Below are positions 55,809 through 64,000 of a stretch of DNA of 64,000 bases, in pieces. This DNA comes from Microtetraspora glauca (GTDB taxonomy: Bacteria > Actinomycetota > Actinomycetes > Streptomycetales > Streptomycetaceae): assembly GCA_000721275.1 (NCBI GenBank), contig JOFO01000001.1:62001-126000 (forward strand), read 5' to 3'. Under the pieces are notes generated by a model. It was not told where the DNA came from and did not search any database. It saw nothing but the letters and a program-made list of their open reading frames with translations. The translations under genes were made by a program, and so were the position numbers. Numbering within the stretch: position 1 is the first letter of the stretch; each line of letters begins with the position of its first letter.

Positions 55809-58733
55809 ATGCCGCTGCTGGAACCGAACCCGCGGGCCCTCCGCCCCGGCCGGAAGCGGACCCCGGCCCCCGACCGGGTCCCGGACCTCCAGGCGCGGGG
55901 CACCCCGCGGCGGCTGCGCGAGGACCTGGCGGCGCTGATCGGCCCGGAGAAGGTGCTGTCCGGCGTCTCCGACCTGGTGCGGTACGCCTCCGACGCCAGC
56001 CCCTACCGGTTCCTGCCGCAGGTGGTCGTCGTCGCCGAGGACGTCGACGACGTCTCGGCCGTGCTGTCGTACGCCCACGGCAAGGGGCGCGAAGTCGTCT
56101 TCCGGGCCGCCGGCACCAGCCTCAACGGCCAGGCGCAGGGCGAGGACATCCTCGTCGACGTGCGCCGCCACTGGGCCGGCGTCGAAGTGCTGGACGGCGG
56201 CGCCCGGGCCCGGATCCGCCCCGGCACCACCGTCGTCCGCGCCAACGCCGCCCTCGCCCCGTACGGCCGGGTGCTCGGCCCGGACCCGGCCAGCGCGGTG
56301 GCCTGCACCCTCGGCGGCGTCGTCGCCAACAACGCCTCCGGCATGACCGCCGGCACCACCCGGAACTCCTACCGCACCGTCTCCTCGCTGACCTTCGTCC
56401 TCCCGAGCGGCACCGTCGTCGACACCGCCGACCCCGCCGCCGACGAGGAACTGGCCCGCGCCGAGCCCCGGCTCTGCGCGGGACTCCTCGCCCTCAAGGC
56501 CGAGATCGAGGCCGACGCCGCCCTCACCGCCCGGATCCGCGCCAAGTACGAGATCAAGAACACCAACGGCTACCGGCTCGACGCCTTCCTCGACGGCGCC
56601 ACCCCGGTGCAGATCCTGCGCGGCCTCATGGTCGGCTCCCAGGGCACCCTCGGCTTCCTCTCCGAGATCGTCTTCGACACCCTCCCGCTCGACCGGCTGG
56701 TCTCCACCGCCCTGCTCTTCTTCCCCGGCCTCCCGGCCGCCGCCGCGGCGGTCCCGCTGTTCACCGAGGCCGGGGCGCTCGCCGTCGAGCTGATGGACGG
56801 CAACACCCTGCGGGCCTCGGTCAGCGTGCCCGGCGTCCCCGCCGACTGGGCGGAGCTGCCCAAGGACACCACGGCGCTGCTCGTCGAGTTCCGGGCCCCG
56901 GACGAACCGGCCCTCGCCGCCCGCGAACGCGCCGCGGCCGAGGTCCTGGCCGGGCTCGACCTGGTCGCCCCGGTGCCCTCCGCCACCAACGCCTTCACCC
57001 GCGACCCGGCCGTCATCGGCGGCTACTGGAAGGCCCGCAAGGCGTTCGTGACCGCCGTCGGCGGCTCCCGCCCCTCCGGCACGACCCTGATCACCGAGGA
57101 CTTCGCGGTGCCCCCGTCCCGGCTCGCCGAGGCGTGCGCCGAACTCCTCGACCTCCAGGCCCGGCATGGCTTCGACGCGGCCGTCGCCGGCCACGCCGCC
57201 CACGGCAACCTGCACTTCCTCCTCGCCTTCGACGCCGCCGACCCGGCCGACGTCGCCCGGTACGCCTCCTTCATGGACGACTTCTGCAAGCTCACCGTCG
57301 AACGCTTCGACGGCTCCCTCAAGGCCGAACACGCCACCGGCCGCAACATCGCCCCCTTCCTGGAACTGGAATGGGGCCCGAAGGCGACCGCGCTCATGTG
57401 GCGCACCAAGGAACTCCTCGACCCCGACCGCGTGCTGGCCCCCCGGATCGTCCTCGACCGGGACCCCCAGGCCCACCTCCGCGGCCTGAAGACCATCCCG
57501 GCCGTCGAACGGATCGCCGACCCGTGCATCGAGTGCGGCTTCTGCGAACCGACCTGCCCCAGCCAGGACCTGACGACCACCCCGCGCCAGCGGATCGTGC
57601 TGCGCCGGGAGATGCTGCGGCAGGCCGACGGCTCCCCCGTCGAGCAGCGGCTCCTGGAGGCGTACGGCTACGACGCCGTCGACACCTGCGCTGGCGACTC
57701 CACCTGCAAACTGGCCTGCCCCGTCGGCATCGACACCGGCGCCCTGATGAAGGACTTCCGGCACGCCCGGCACTCCCCCCGCGAGGAGCGGATCGCGGCC
57801 CTCGCCGCCCGGCGCTTCCGCACCGTGGAGCGCGCCGCGCGGCTCGCCGTCGGCGCCGCCGACCGGATGGGCGACGGCCTCCTGGAGCGGATGACCGGCC
57901 TCGCCCGCAAGACCGTCCGGCCCGACCTCGTACCGGAGTGGCTGCCCGAGATCCCCGGCGCGGCGGCCCGCCGGCTGCCCCGCACCCACCGCCCGGCGGC
58001 CACCGCCGTCTACTACCCGGCCTGCGTCAACCGCATCTTCGGCAACCCCGACGGCCTCACCGGCCCCTCGCTTCCCGAGGCCGTCGTCGCCGTCTCGGCC
58101 CGCGCCGGCCGCCCGGTGTGGATCCCCGACGACGTCGCCGGCACCTGCTGCGCCACCATCTGGCACTCCAAGGGCTACGCGGAGGGCAACGCGCTGATGG
58201 CCAACCGGATCGTCGAGGCGGCCTGGGGCTGGACCGCCGGCGGCCGGCTCCCGCTGGTCGTGGACGCCTCCTCCTGCACCCTCGGCATCGCCCACGAGGT
58301 CGTCCCCCACCTCACCGACGACAACCGGGCCCTGCACGCCGAACTCACCGTCGTCGACTCGCTGGTGTGGGCCGCCGACGAACTCCTCCCCCGGCTCGAC
58401 GCCCGCCGCCGGGCCGGCTCGGCGGTGGTGCACCCCACCTGCTCGATGCGGCACCTCGGCGACGCCGACCGGCTCACCGAGATCGCCGAGTTCTGCGCCG
58501 ACGAGGTCGTCGTGCCGGCCGACGCCGGCTGCTGCGCCTTCGCCGGCGACCGCGGCATGCTCCACCCCGAACTCACCGCCTCCGCCACCGCCCGCGAAGC
58601 CGCCGAGGTCACCGCCCGCCCCTTCGACGTCCACCTCTCCGCCAACCGCATGTGCGAGATCGGCATGGACCGCGCCACCGGCCGCCGTTACGCCTCCGCC
58701 CTCCTCGCCCTGGAACGGGCCACCCGCCCCTGA
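55809..58733 (+). CDS. FAD/Fe-S dehydrogenase (D-lactate/glycolate-dehydrogenase-like, Dld type)
   Basis: The 974-residue product is a three-part enzyme. The FAD-binding PCMH domain (about 45-270) shows 'RAAGTSLNGQAQG' and 'LGGVVANNASGM'. The FAD-oxidase C-terminal domain runs to about 550 and includes 'AVAGHAAHGNLHFLL'. The Fe-S part has CIECGFCEPTCPS (about 572), CAGDSTCKLACPVG (about 626) and two CCG-type cysteine blocks ('AGTCCATIWHS', 'AGCCAFAGDRG'). Such proteins oxidise D-2-hydroxy acids and pass electrons to the membrane chain. GGGGAG precedes the ATG. Exact substrate not determined. Confidence 0.9.
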   Translation: MPLLEPNPRALRPGRKRTPAPDRVPDLQARGTPRRLREDLAALIGPEKVLSGVSDLVRYASDASPYRFLPQVVVVAEDVDDVSAVLSYAHGKGREVVFRAAGTSLNGQAQGEDILVDVRRHWAGVEVLDGGARARIRPGTTVVRANAALAPYGRVLGPDPASAVACTLGGVVANNASGMTAGTTRNSYRTVSSLTFVLPSGTVVDTADPAADEELARAEPRLCAGLLALKAEIEADAALTARIRAKYEIKNTNGYRLDAFLDGATPVQILRGLMVGSQGTLGFLSEIVFDTLPLDRLVSTALLFFPGLPAAAAAVPLFTEAGALAVELMDGNTLRASVSVPGVPADWAELPKDTTALLVEFRAPDEPALAARERAAAEVLAGLDLVAPVPSATNAFTRDPAVIGGYWKARKAFVTAVGGSRPSGTTLITEDFAVPPSRLAEACAELLDLQARHGFDAAVAGHAAHGNLHFLLAFDAADPADVARYASFMDDFCKLTVERFDGSLKAEHATGRNIAPFLELEWGPKATALMWRTKELLDPDRVLAPRIVLDRDPQAHLRGLKTIPAVERIADPCIECGFCEPTCPSQDLTTTPRQRIVLRREMLRQADGSPVEQRLLEAYGYDAVDTCAGDSTCKLACPVGIDTGALMKDFRHARHSPREERIAALAARRFRTVERAARLAVGAADRMGDGLLERMTGLARKTVRPDLVPEWLPEIPGAAARRLPRTHRPAATAVYYPACVNRIFGNPDGLTGPSLPEAVVAVSARAGRPVWIPDDVAGTCCATIWHSKGYAEGNALMANRIVEAAWGWTAGGRLPLVVDASSCTLGIAHEVVPHLTDDNRALHAELTVVDSLVWAADELLPRLDARRRAGSAVVHPTCSMRHLGDADRLTEIAEFCADEVVVPADAGCCAFAGDRGMLHPELTASATAREAAEVTARPFDVHLSANRMCEIGMDRATGRRYASALLALERATRP

Positions 58734-58810
58734 CGCCGGCGCCCGCCGCCGGAAAACCCGTTGCCGCGAGCCGCGACGGGGAGCGAACCTGGCACCGGTC
58801 CCGTACCCCG

Positions 58811-58834
58811 GGACCCCCACCCACGGGGTCCTTT
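58811..58834 (+). terminator. Hairpin with short T run after the dehydrogenase gene
   Basis: GGACCCC and GGGGTCC form a 7-bp stem around a 7-nt loop, followed by TTT. It lies 77 nt after the stop and before the ABC pair. Confidence 0.65.
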
Positions 58835-58915
58835 CGACAGGGCCCCGGCCGACGCGCGCCCGGGTGCGCCCGGCCCGCCCCCCCCCGTCCGCCCCCGAGC
58901 ACCCCTGGGGACGTC

Positions 58916-60715
58916 ATGCAGATCCGTCAACTGCCGTACGCCGACCCGGGGGTCCCCGACGTCCGGTCGGGCACCCGGTTCCTGATCTGGCTCGGGCGGA
59001 TGCAGCTCGGCGGGCAGGTGCGGTCGCTGCTGTGGGGGCTGCTGCTCCATCTCTGCATCGCCGGCCTGCCGGTCGGCGTCGGCCTCGCCGTCCAGGCCGT
59101 CGTGGACCGCGACGGCGGCGGACTCGCCCTCGGCTGCGGGGTGGTGCTGGCGCTCGGCGCCGGCATCGCCGTCGGCGACACCATGCTGCACCGCACCGCC
59201 GTCACCAACTGGATCACCGCCGCCGCGCGGGTCCAGCAGCTCCTCGCCCGCAGGACCGCCGAACTCGGCGCGCTGCTGACCCGGCGGGTCGCCGCCGGCG
59301 AGGTCGTCGCCGTGTCCACGGGCGACGTCGAGAAGATCGGCTGGTTCGTGGAGGCGTTCTCCCGGTTCGCCGCCGCCGTCCTCACCCTGCTGGCCGTCTG
59401 CGCCGGCCTCCTCGTGTACGAACCGGCGCTCGGCGTCGTCGTCGCCCTGGGCGTCCCGGCGCTCGCGCTGGCCGCGCTGCCCCTGCTGCCCCGCGCCACC
59501 CGGCGGGCCGACGAACAGCGCGACAAGGCCGGCAAGGCCACCGAACTCGCCTCCGACACCGTCGCCGGCCTGCGCGTGCTGCGCGGCATCGGCGGCGAGG
59601 AACTGTTCCTCGGCCGCTACCGGGCCGCCTCCCAGGAGGTCCGCCGCGCCGCCGTGCGCAGCGCCCGGATGTGGGCGCTGATCGCCGCCGTCCAGGTGCT
59701 GCTGCCCGGTCTGCTGCTCATCGGCGTGGTGGCGTACGGGGCGCGCCTGGCGCTCGACGGCACGATCACGGTCGGCGCGCTGGTCACCGTCTACGGCGCG
59801 GTCGCCCTCACCCACCATCCGCTGCGGAACGTGGAGGAGATCGCCATGGCGTTCGCCTTCTCCCGGCCCTCCGCGAAGCGCGCCGCGCGGGTCCTCGCCC
59901 TGTCCCGGGCGACCGAGCCGGCGGCCGGCGCGCCCGCCCGGCCGGCGGCGGACGACCTGTACGACCCGGTGACCGGGCTGATCGCCCCCGCCGGGCAGCT
60001 CACGGCCGTGGTGTGCGGCAACCCGGACGCGGCCGGCCGGCTCGCGGACCGGCTCGGCGGGCACCCGGCCGAGCCGGACGACGACCACGTCTCCGTACGA
60101 CTGGGCGGGGTGCCGCTCGACGACCTGCCGCTGGAGGCGGCCCGGACGGCCGTCCTGGTCCAGGACAAGGATCCGGTGCTGCTGTCCGGCACCCTCCAGG
60201 AGCTGCTGGACGTGCCGTCGTCGGGCGCCGTCCGCCCGGAGGACGCGCTCGCCGCCGCCCGGTGCGACGACGTCCTCGACGCGCTCGCGCAGGCGTCGGC
60301 CGGCACCGGCGGCGACCCGATGCGGACCCGGATCACCGAACGGGGCCGCTCGCTCTCCGGCGGCCAGCGCCAGCGCCTCGCGCTCGCCCGGTCGCTGGTG
60401 ACCGACCCGCGGGTGCTGGTCCTCGACGAGCCGACCTCGGCGGTCGACTCGCACACCGAGGCCCGGATCGCCGCGGGCGTCCGCAAGCTGCGGGCCGGCG
60501 CGACCACCGTCGTGCTCGCCTCGTCGCCGCTGCTGCTCGACCTGGCGGACCGGGTGGTCCTGCTCCACGAGGGCCGGGCCGTCGCCCACGGCACCCACCG
60601 CGACCTGCTGGCGCGCGAACCGCGCTACCGGGCGGTCGTCACCCGGGAGACGGACGACGAGCTCGCCGCCGCGGCGGGCGCCCCGCACGAAGCCCTGGAA
60701 GGGGAAACCGCATGA
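58916..60715 (+). CDS. Heterodimeric ABC exporter subunit with degenerate Walker A
   Basis: The 599-residue product starts at ATG 58916 and has six membrane helices, then an ATPase domain. The Walker A position reads VVCGNPDAAGRLADRL (about residue 366) and lacks the GK(S/T). The signature LSGGQRQRLALAR (about 478) and Walker B VLVLDEPTSAVD are intact. The H-loop position reads VVLASSPLL (His lost). Its TGA overlaps the ATG of the partner gene. It supplies the good signature to the partner's good Walker A. Confidence 0.9.
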   Translation: MQIRQLPYADPGVPDVRSGTRFLIWLGRMQLGGQVRSLLWGLLLHLCIAGLPVGVGLAVQAVVDRDGGGLALGCGVVLALGAGIAVGDTMLHRTAVTNWITAAARVQQLLARRTAELGALLTRRVAAGEVVAVSTGDVEKIGWFVEAFSRFAAAVLTLLAVCAGLLVYEPALGVVVALGVPALALAALPLLPRATRRADEQRDKAGKATELASDTVAGLRVLRGIGGEELFLGRYRAASQEVRRAAVRSARMWALIAAVQVLLPGLLLIGVVAYGARLALDGTITVGALVTVYGAVALTHHPLRNVEEIAMAFAFSRPSAKRAARVLALSRATEPAAGAPARPAADDLYDPVTGLIAPAGQLTAVVCGNPDAAGRLADRLGGHPAEPDDDHVSVRLGGVPLDDLPLEAARTAVLVQDKDPVLLSGTLQELLDVPSSGAVRPEDALAAARCDDVLDALAQASAGTGGDPMRTRITERGRSLSGGQRQRLALARSLVTDPRVLVLDEPTSAVDSHTEARIAAGVRKLRAGATTVVLASSPLLLDLADRVVLLHEGRAVAHGTHRDLLAREPRYRAVVTRETDDELAAAAGAPHEALEGETA

Positions 60716-62493
60716 TCGGCCTGGTGCCGCCCGCGTACGACCCGGCGGCCCCGGCGACCGCCACCACCCTGCCCGTCGCCGCCGGCGCGACCGTCCGGGC
60801 CTACGTCGGCGGGCTGCTGCGCCGGCACCGCCGCGCGTTCGCGCTGCTCGTCGGCGTGAACGCGGTCGCCGTGACGGCGTCCATGGCGGGGCCGTACGTC
60901 CTCGGGCAGGTGGTGGACCGGCTCGCCGAGGGCGCCCGGGAGCTCCAGCTGGGGCGGGCGGTCGCGGTCTTCGCGGTCGCGCTCGTGGTGCAGACCCTGT
61001 TCGTGCGGCTGGTCCGGCTGCGCGGGGCGATGCTCGGCGAGGAGATGCTGGCCGACCTGCGGGAGGACTTCCTCGTCCGCGCGGTCGGCCTGCCACCGGG
61101 CGTCCTGGAGCGGGCCGGCACCGGCGACCTGCTCTCCCGCATCACCACCGACGTGGACCGGCTGGCCAACGCGATGCGCGAGGCCGTGCCGCAGCTCGTC
61201 ATCGGCGTGGTGTGGGCCGGTCTGCTGATCGGCGGGCTGGCCTTCACGGCTCCCCCGCTGGCGCTCGCCGTGGTGATCGCCGCGCCGCTGCTGATCGCCG
61301 GCTGCCGCTGGTACTTCCGGCGGGCGCCCTCCGCGTACCGCTCGGAGGCGGCCGGGTACGCGGCGGTGGCCGCGGTGCTGGCCGAGACCGTCGACGCGGG
61401 CCGCACCGTCGAGGCGCACCGGCTCGGCGCGCGCCGGGTGGCCCTGTCGGACCGGCGGATCCACGAGTGGACGCGGTGGGAGCGGTACACCCTGTTCCTG
61501 CGGTCGGTGCTCTTCCCGGTCGTCAACCTGACGCACACCGCGGTGCTCTGCGGGGTGCTCGCCATCGGCGGCTTCTGCGTCTTCCAGGGCTGGATGGACG
61601 TCGGGCAGCTGACGACCGGCGCGCTGCTGGCGCAGATGCTGGTGGACCCGATCGGGATCGTGCTGCGCTGGTACGACGAGCTCCAGGTGGCGCAGGTGTC
61701 GCTGGCCCGGCTGGTGGGCGTGCGGGACATCGAGCCGGAGCCCGGCGACGCGTCGGTGCGGCCCGACGGGCGGGACGTCGAGGCGGCCGGGGTGCGCTTC
61801 GGCTACCGGGAGGGCGTGGATGTGCTGCACGACGTGTCGCTCGCGGTGGCGCCCGGCACCCGGCTGGCGCTGGTCGGGCCGTCCGGGGCGGGCAAGTCGA
61901 CGCTGGGCCGGCTCCTCGCGGGCATCTACGGGCCGCGCGCCGGGGCCGTCACGCTCGGCGGGGCGGAGCTGGCGCGGATGCCGGCCGAGCGGGTCCGGGC
62001 GCACGTGGCGCTGGTCAACCAGGAGCACCACGTCTTCGTCGGCACCCTCCGCGACAACCTGCTGCTGGCCCGACCGGACGCCGGGGACCCGGAGCTGTGG
62101 GCGGCGCTGGCGGCGGTCGACGCGGAGGCGTGGGCGCGCGGGCTGGACGCGGGCCTGGACACCGAGGTCGGCTCCGGCGGCCGGTCGCTGACGCCGGCGC
62201 AGGCCCAGCAGATCGCACTGGCCCGGCTGGTCCTGGCCGATCCGCACACGCTGGTCCTGGACGAGGCGACCTCGCTGCTCGACCCGCGCGCGGCCCGGCA
62301 CCTGGAGCGCTCGCTGGGCCGGGTGCTGGACGGGCGGACGGTGGTCGCGATCGCGCACCGGCTGCACACCGCGCACGACGCCGACGTGATCGCGGTGGTC
62401 GAGGAGGGCCGGATCAGCGAGCTGGGCAGCCACGACGAGCTGGTCGCGGCGGACGGCGCGTACGCGGCGCTGTGGCGCTCCTGGCACGGCTGA
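60712..62493 (+). CDS. Heterodimeric ABC exporter subunit with degenerate signature
   Basis: The 593-residue product has six membrane helices and an ATPase with intact Walker A GPSGAGKST (about 387), Q-loop LVNQEHHVF, Walker B LVLDEATSLLD and H-loop AIAHRLH. The signature is LTPAQAQQIALAR instead of LSGGQ. It is complementary to its partner, so the dimer has one fully canonical and one doubly degenerate nucleotide site. It is translationally coupled (ATGA). Substrate unknown. Confidence 0.92.
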   Translation: MIGLVPPAYDPAAPATATTLPVAAGATVRAYVGGLLRRHRRAFALLVGVNAVAVTASMAGPYVLGQVVDRLAEGARELQLGRAVAVFAVALVVQTLFVRLVRLRGAMLGEEMLADLREDFLVRAVGLPPGVLERAGTGDLLSRITTDVDRLANAMREAVPQLVIGVVWAGLLIGGLAFTAPPLALAVVIAAPLLIAGCRWYFRRAPSAYRSEAAGYAAVAAVLAETVDAGRTVEAHRLGARRVALSDRRIHEWTRWERYTLFLRSVLFPVVNLTHTAVLCGVLAIGGFCVFQGWMDVGQLTTGALLAQMLVDPIGIVLRWYDELQVAQVSLARLVGVRDIEPEPGDASVRPDGRDVEAAGVRFGYREGVDVLHDVSLAVAPGTRLALVGPSGAGKSTLGRLLAGIYGPRAGAVTLGGAELARMPAERVRAHVALVNQEHHVFVGTLRDNLLLARPDAGDPELWAALAAVDAEAWARGLDAGLDTEVGSGGRSLTPAQAQQIALARLVLADPHTLVLDEATSLLDPRAARHLERSLGRVLDGRTVVAIAHRLHTAHDADVIAVVEEGRISELGSHDELVAADGAYAALWRSWHG

Positions 62494-62507
62494 CCTGCTG
62501 GCCGGGC

Positions 62508-62541
62508 CCGGTCCGGGCCGCCGGTGGGCGGCCCGGACCGG
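62508..62541. terminator. Bidirectional hairpin terminator
   Basis: A perfect 15-bp stem (CCGGTCCGGGCCGCC and complement) closes the 4-nt loop GGTG. It lies between the ABC exporter pair and the convergent protease gene. Confidence 0.85.
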
Positions 62542-62549
62542 GGCGGCGG

Positions 62550-63275
62550 TCAGACGCCGGCGATCGACTGGATCCAGGAGCGGTAGGCCGTCACGTTGGT
62601 GTACGCGGTGGTGGTCTGGCGGTCGCTGGTGGAGGCGACGCCGACCTGGACGCCGTTCGCCATCATCGGGCCGCCGGAGTCGCCGCCGGCGGTGATGCCG
62701 TCGCCGCGCCGGGCGCAGATCGCCGAGCCGCCGTAGGCGTCGCGGCAGCCGCCGGTCACGACCACGTTGGCGACCTTCAGGTAGCGGGACTGGCAGGTGG
62801 CCTCGGAGCCGCACTGGGAGGTGGCGCCCCAGCCGTACACCTGGACGGTCTGTCCGACGCTCACGGAGCCGGGCTGGCCGAGCCGGGCGTAGGTCGCGGT
62901 CACGGAGCGGTCCAGGCGGACCAGCGCGAGGTCGGAGCTGTGGGTGTAGGTCTGGACGCCGTTGGCGACGGTCCCGCCGCTGTGCTGGTCGAGGCTGCCG
63001 ATCCGGAAGGACAGGCCGCCGCCGGTGACGCAGTGCTTGGCGGTGAGGATCCAGGTGGGGGCGATGATCGTCGCGGAACAGGTCTCGCGGCCGTTCGAGA
63101 AGAGCCGGGCCGCCCAGGGGCCGCTCTGGGCGTAGCCGCCGCCGATGATCGGCTGGACGGCGGCGGTGCCGGCGCGGGCGGGTGTCTGCTCCGCCGCGGT
63201 GGCGGCGGGCGCGAAGAGGGCGAGCACGGAGAGCGCCGCGGCGGCGGCGGACGCCCATATGCGGTGCGTACGCAA
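62550..63275 (-). CDS. Secreted trypsin-like serine protease (S1)
   Basis: TTG 63275 is the likely start: GAGGAA lies just upstream, there is no in-frame ATG or GTG before the signal peptide, and the longer frame to 63377 is Arg/Pro-rich. The signal is LRTHRIWASAAAAALSVLAL, cleaved near ATAAEQ. A short propeptide precedes IIGGGYAQ (mature N-terminus). The triad is His in LTAKHC, Asp in SSDLALVRL and Ser in GGDSGGP, and paired Cys are typical of Streptomyces trypsins. The 241-residue product is full length. Confidence 0.9.
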   Translation of the reverse strand: MRTHRIWASAAAAALSVLALFAPAATAAEQTPARAGTAAVQPIIGGGYAQSGPWAARLFSNGRETCSATIIAPTWILTAKHCVTGGGLSFRIGSLDQHSGGTVANGVQTYTHSSDLALVRLDRSVTATYARLGQPGSVSVGQTVQVYGWGATSQCGSEATCQSRYLKVANVVVTGGCRDAYGGSAICARRGDGITAGGDSGGPMMANGVQVGVASTSDRQTTTAYTNVTAYRSWIQSIAGV

Positions 63276-63436
63276 GGTTCCTCGTCTCCGACGGCGCGCG
63301 GGAGCGCCGCCTGTGGGGGGAGTGGGTGGAACCAGAGTGGTCACGCGGCGGACGACGGGGTAATCCCGTTCGCCCATAACACCGTGCTATCCCCCCGGGG
63401 CGCGGCCCCGGGGAGAAGGTGGTCGCCCGGCGGGCG

Positions 63437-64000
63437 CTAGAAGAAGCCGAGGGCCGACGCCCCGCCGACGCCGCCGAGGACCATGAAGGCGGGCATGAGG
63501 ACCTTCAGCTCGACCCAGCTGCCGGCCCGGAACCGCATGCCCTTGGGCGGGCCGATCGGGTACCAGCGCTTGCGGGCGATGGGGATCGGCCAGAGGATCG
63601 GGCAGCCGGAGACGGTGAGCGCGTCGCCGATGTCGTGGACGAGGGCGCCGAGGATGACCGGCAGGCCCAGCCACAGGTACTCCTGGCCGGGGCCGGTGAA
63701 GAGCCAGTCCGAGCCGTTGCCCGGCTGGTCGAGGACGCCGGCGAGGATCCAGGCGCTGGTCGCGCCGAGCAGCCACACCAGCACGTCGCTGGACATCCGG
63801 GCGGCCCGCCACAGCAGGCCCTCGACGGCGAGGACCAGGTGGACGAAGAGGATCGCGAGGACCGCCCAGCGCCCGCCGCCGACGGCGGCGGCCGAGCAGC
63901 CGCCGCCGATCAGGACGGCCCACAGCCAGGTGTGGGTGAGGGTGCGGTGGCCGCCGGAGCGGCGCGGGTCCTGGGGGCTGCGGGTCGCCTTGTAGACGGC
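63437..64000 (-). CDS. Membrane-bound metal-dependent hydrolase, YdjM-like (partial, N-terminus off the right edge)
   Basis: The visible 187 C-terminal residues begin in mid-protein. GGHRTLTHTWLWA matches the HRGxTHS metal-binding motif of the YdjM/DUF457 family. Helices follow ('WAVLAILFVHLVLAVEGLL', 'VLVWLLGATSAWILAGVLD'), then 'LGALVHDIGDALTVSGCPILWP' with a second His-Asp site, 'RKRWYPIGPPKG' and a final helix ending GGASALGFF. Family members sit in the inner membrane; their physiological role is unclear. Confidence 0.83.
   Translation of the reverse strand, partial: AVYKATRSPQDPRRSGGHRTLTHTWLWAVLIGGGCSAAAVGGGRWAVLAILFVHLVLAVEGLLWRAARMSSDVLVWLLGATSAWILAGVLDQPGNGSDWLFTGPGQEYLWLGLPVILGALVHDIGDALTVSGCPILWPIPIARKRWYPIGPPKGMRFRAGSWVELKVLMPAFMVLGGVGGASALGFF

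Noticed and set aside
59791..63258. Long minus-strand frames opposite the ABC exporter pair
   Set aside because: They are antisense shadows of clear ABC transporter genes without starts, ribosome sites or domains.

Overview
The window is about 64 kb of very high-GC DNA with short intergenic gaps, many GTG starts, purine-rich ribosome binding sites, an SsgA-like sporulation protein, LAL-type LuxR giants, AraC regulators and Streptomyces-style secreted proteins. All of this points to a Streptomyces or close relative, and the gene content looks chromosomal-arm-like (accessory).

Region by region. 1-2.2 kb: the start of a siderophore uptake operon (ABC ATPase, then binding lipoprotein, running off the left edge) under an iron box, followed by a VTT/DedA membrane protein. 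2.6-4.9 kb: small stress-type genes (baeRF2-like, DUF2795, DUF3140) closed by a 19-bp-stem hairpin. 5.1-10.2 kb: an orphan NRPS (A-T-C-T, no thioesterase) and a free-standing condensation-like protein that has lost the second His of HHxxxDG. 10.3-29 kb: two LAL regulators and three AraC regulators bracket ten same-strand genes for hydrolases, an amidohydrolase, an isochorismatase-like enzyme, DoxX, Dps, a YaaH-like transporter and an SsgA-like protein. Near-identical palindromic boxes (GTCAWTTGACGT) lie at two points in this block.

29-42.8 kb: a 13.6-kb segment flanked by a 78-nt imperfect direct repeat. It carries a secreted protein and its broken paralogue, then a tightly coupled operon: acyltransferase, acyl-CoA-oxidase-like flavoprotein, KAS III, KR, KAS III, ACP and KAS II. 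Convergent to it is a degenerate IspH/LytB homologue, followed by an HTH-TPR regulator. The operon resembles the fatty-acyl side-chain cassette of calcium-dependent antibiotic (FabH/FabF/ACP/HxcO). However, the acyltransferase has lost the dicarboxylate-binding Arg and the oxidase has lost the usual catalytic Glu. This is the best candidate for an undescribed system.

42.9-48.3 kb: an accessory patch with an unknown protein, an HNH nuclease, a transposase remnant, a HAD protein of RNA-repair type, a predicted PD-(D/E)XK nuclease and a 3'-truncated NucS-like gene. 48.4-50.6 kb: ssuD with an intact IS5-type element inserted exactly in its stop codon. 50.6-64 kb: a flavin monooxygenase-like protein, a short MltG, a 19-residue membrane peptide, a MarR/ABC exporter pair, a large FAD/Fe-S dehydrogenase, a heterodimeric ABC exporter with one degenerate nucleotide site, a secreted trypsin-like protease and a partial membrane metal-dependent hydrolase.

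All calls come from reading the sequence. Family names rest on motif recognition, not on database searches.
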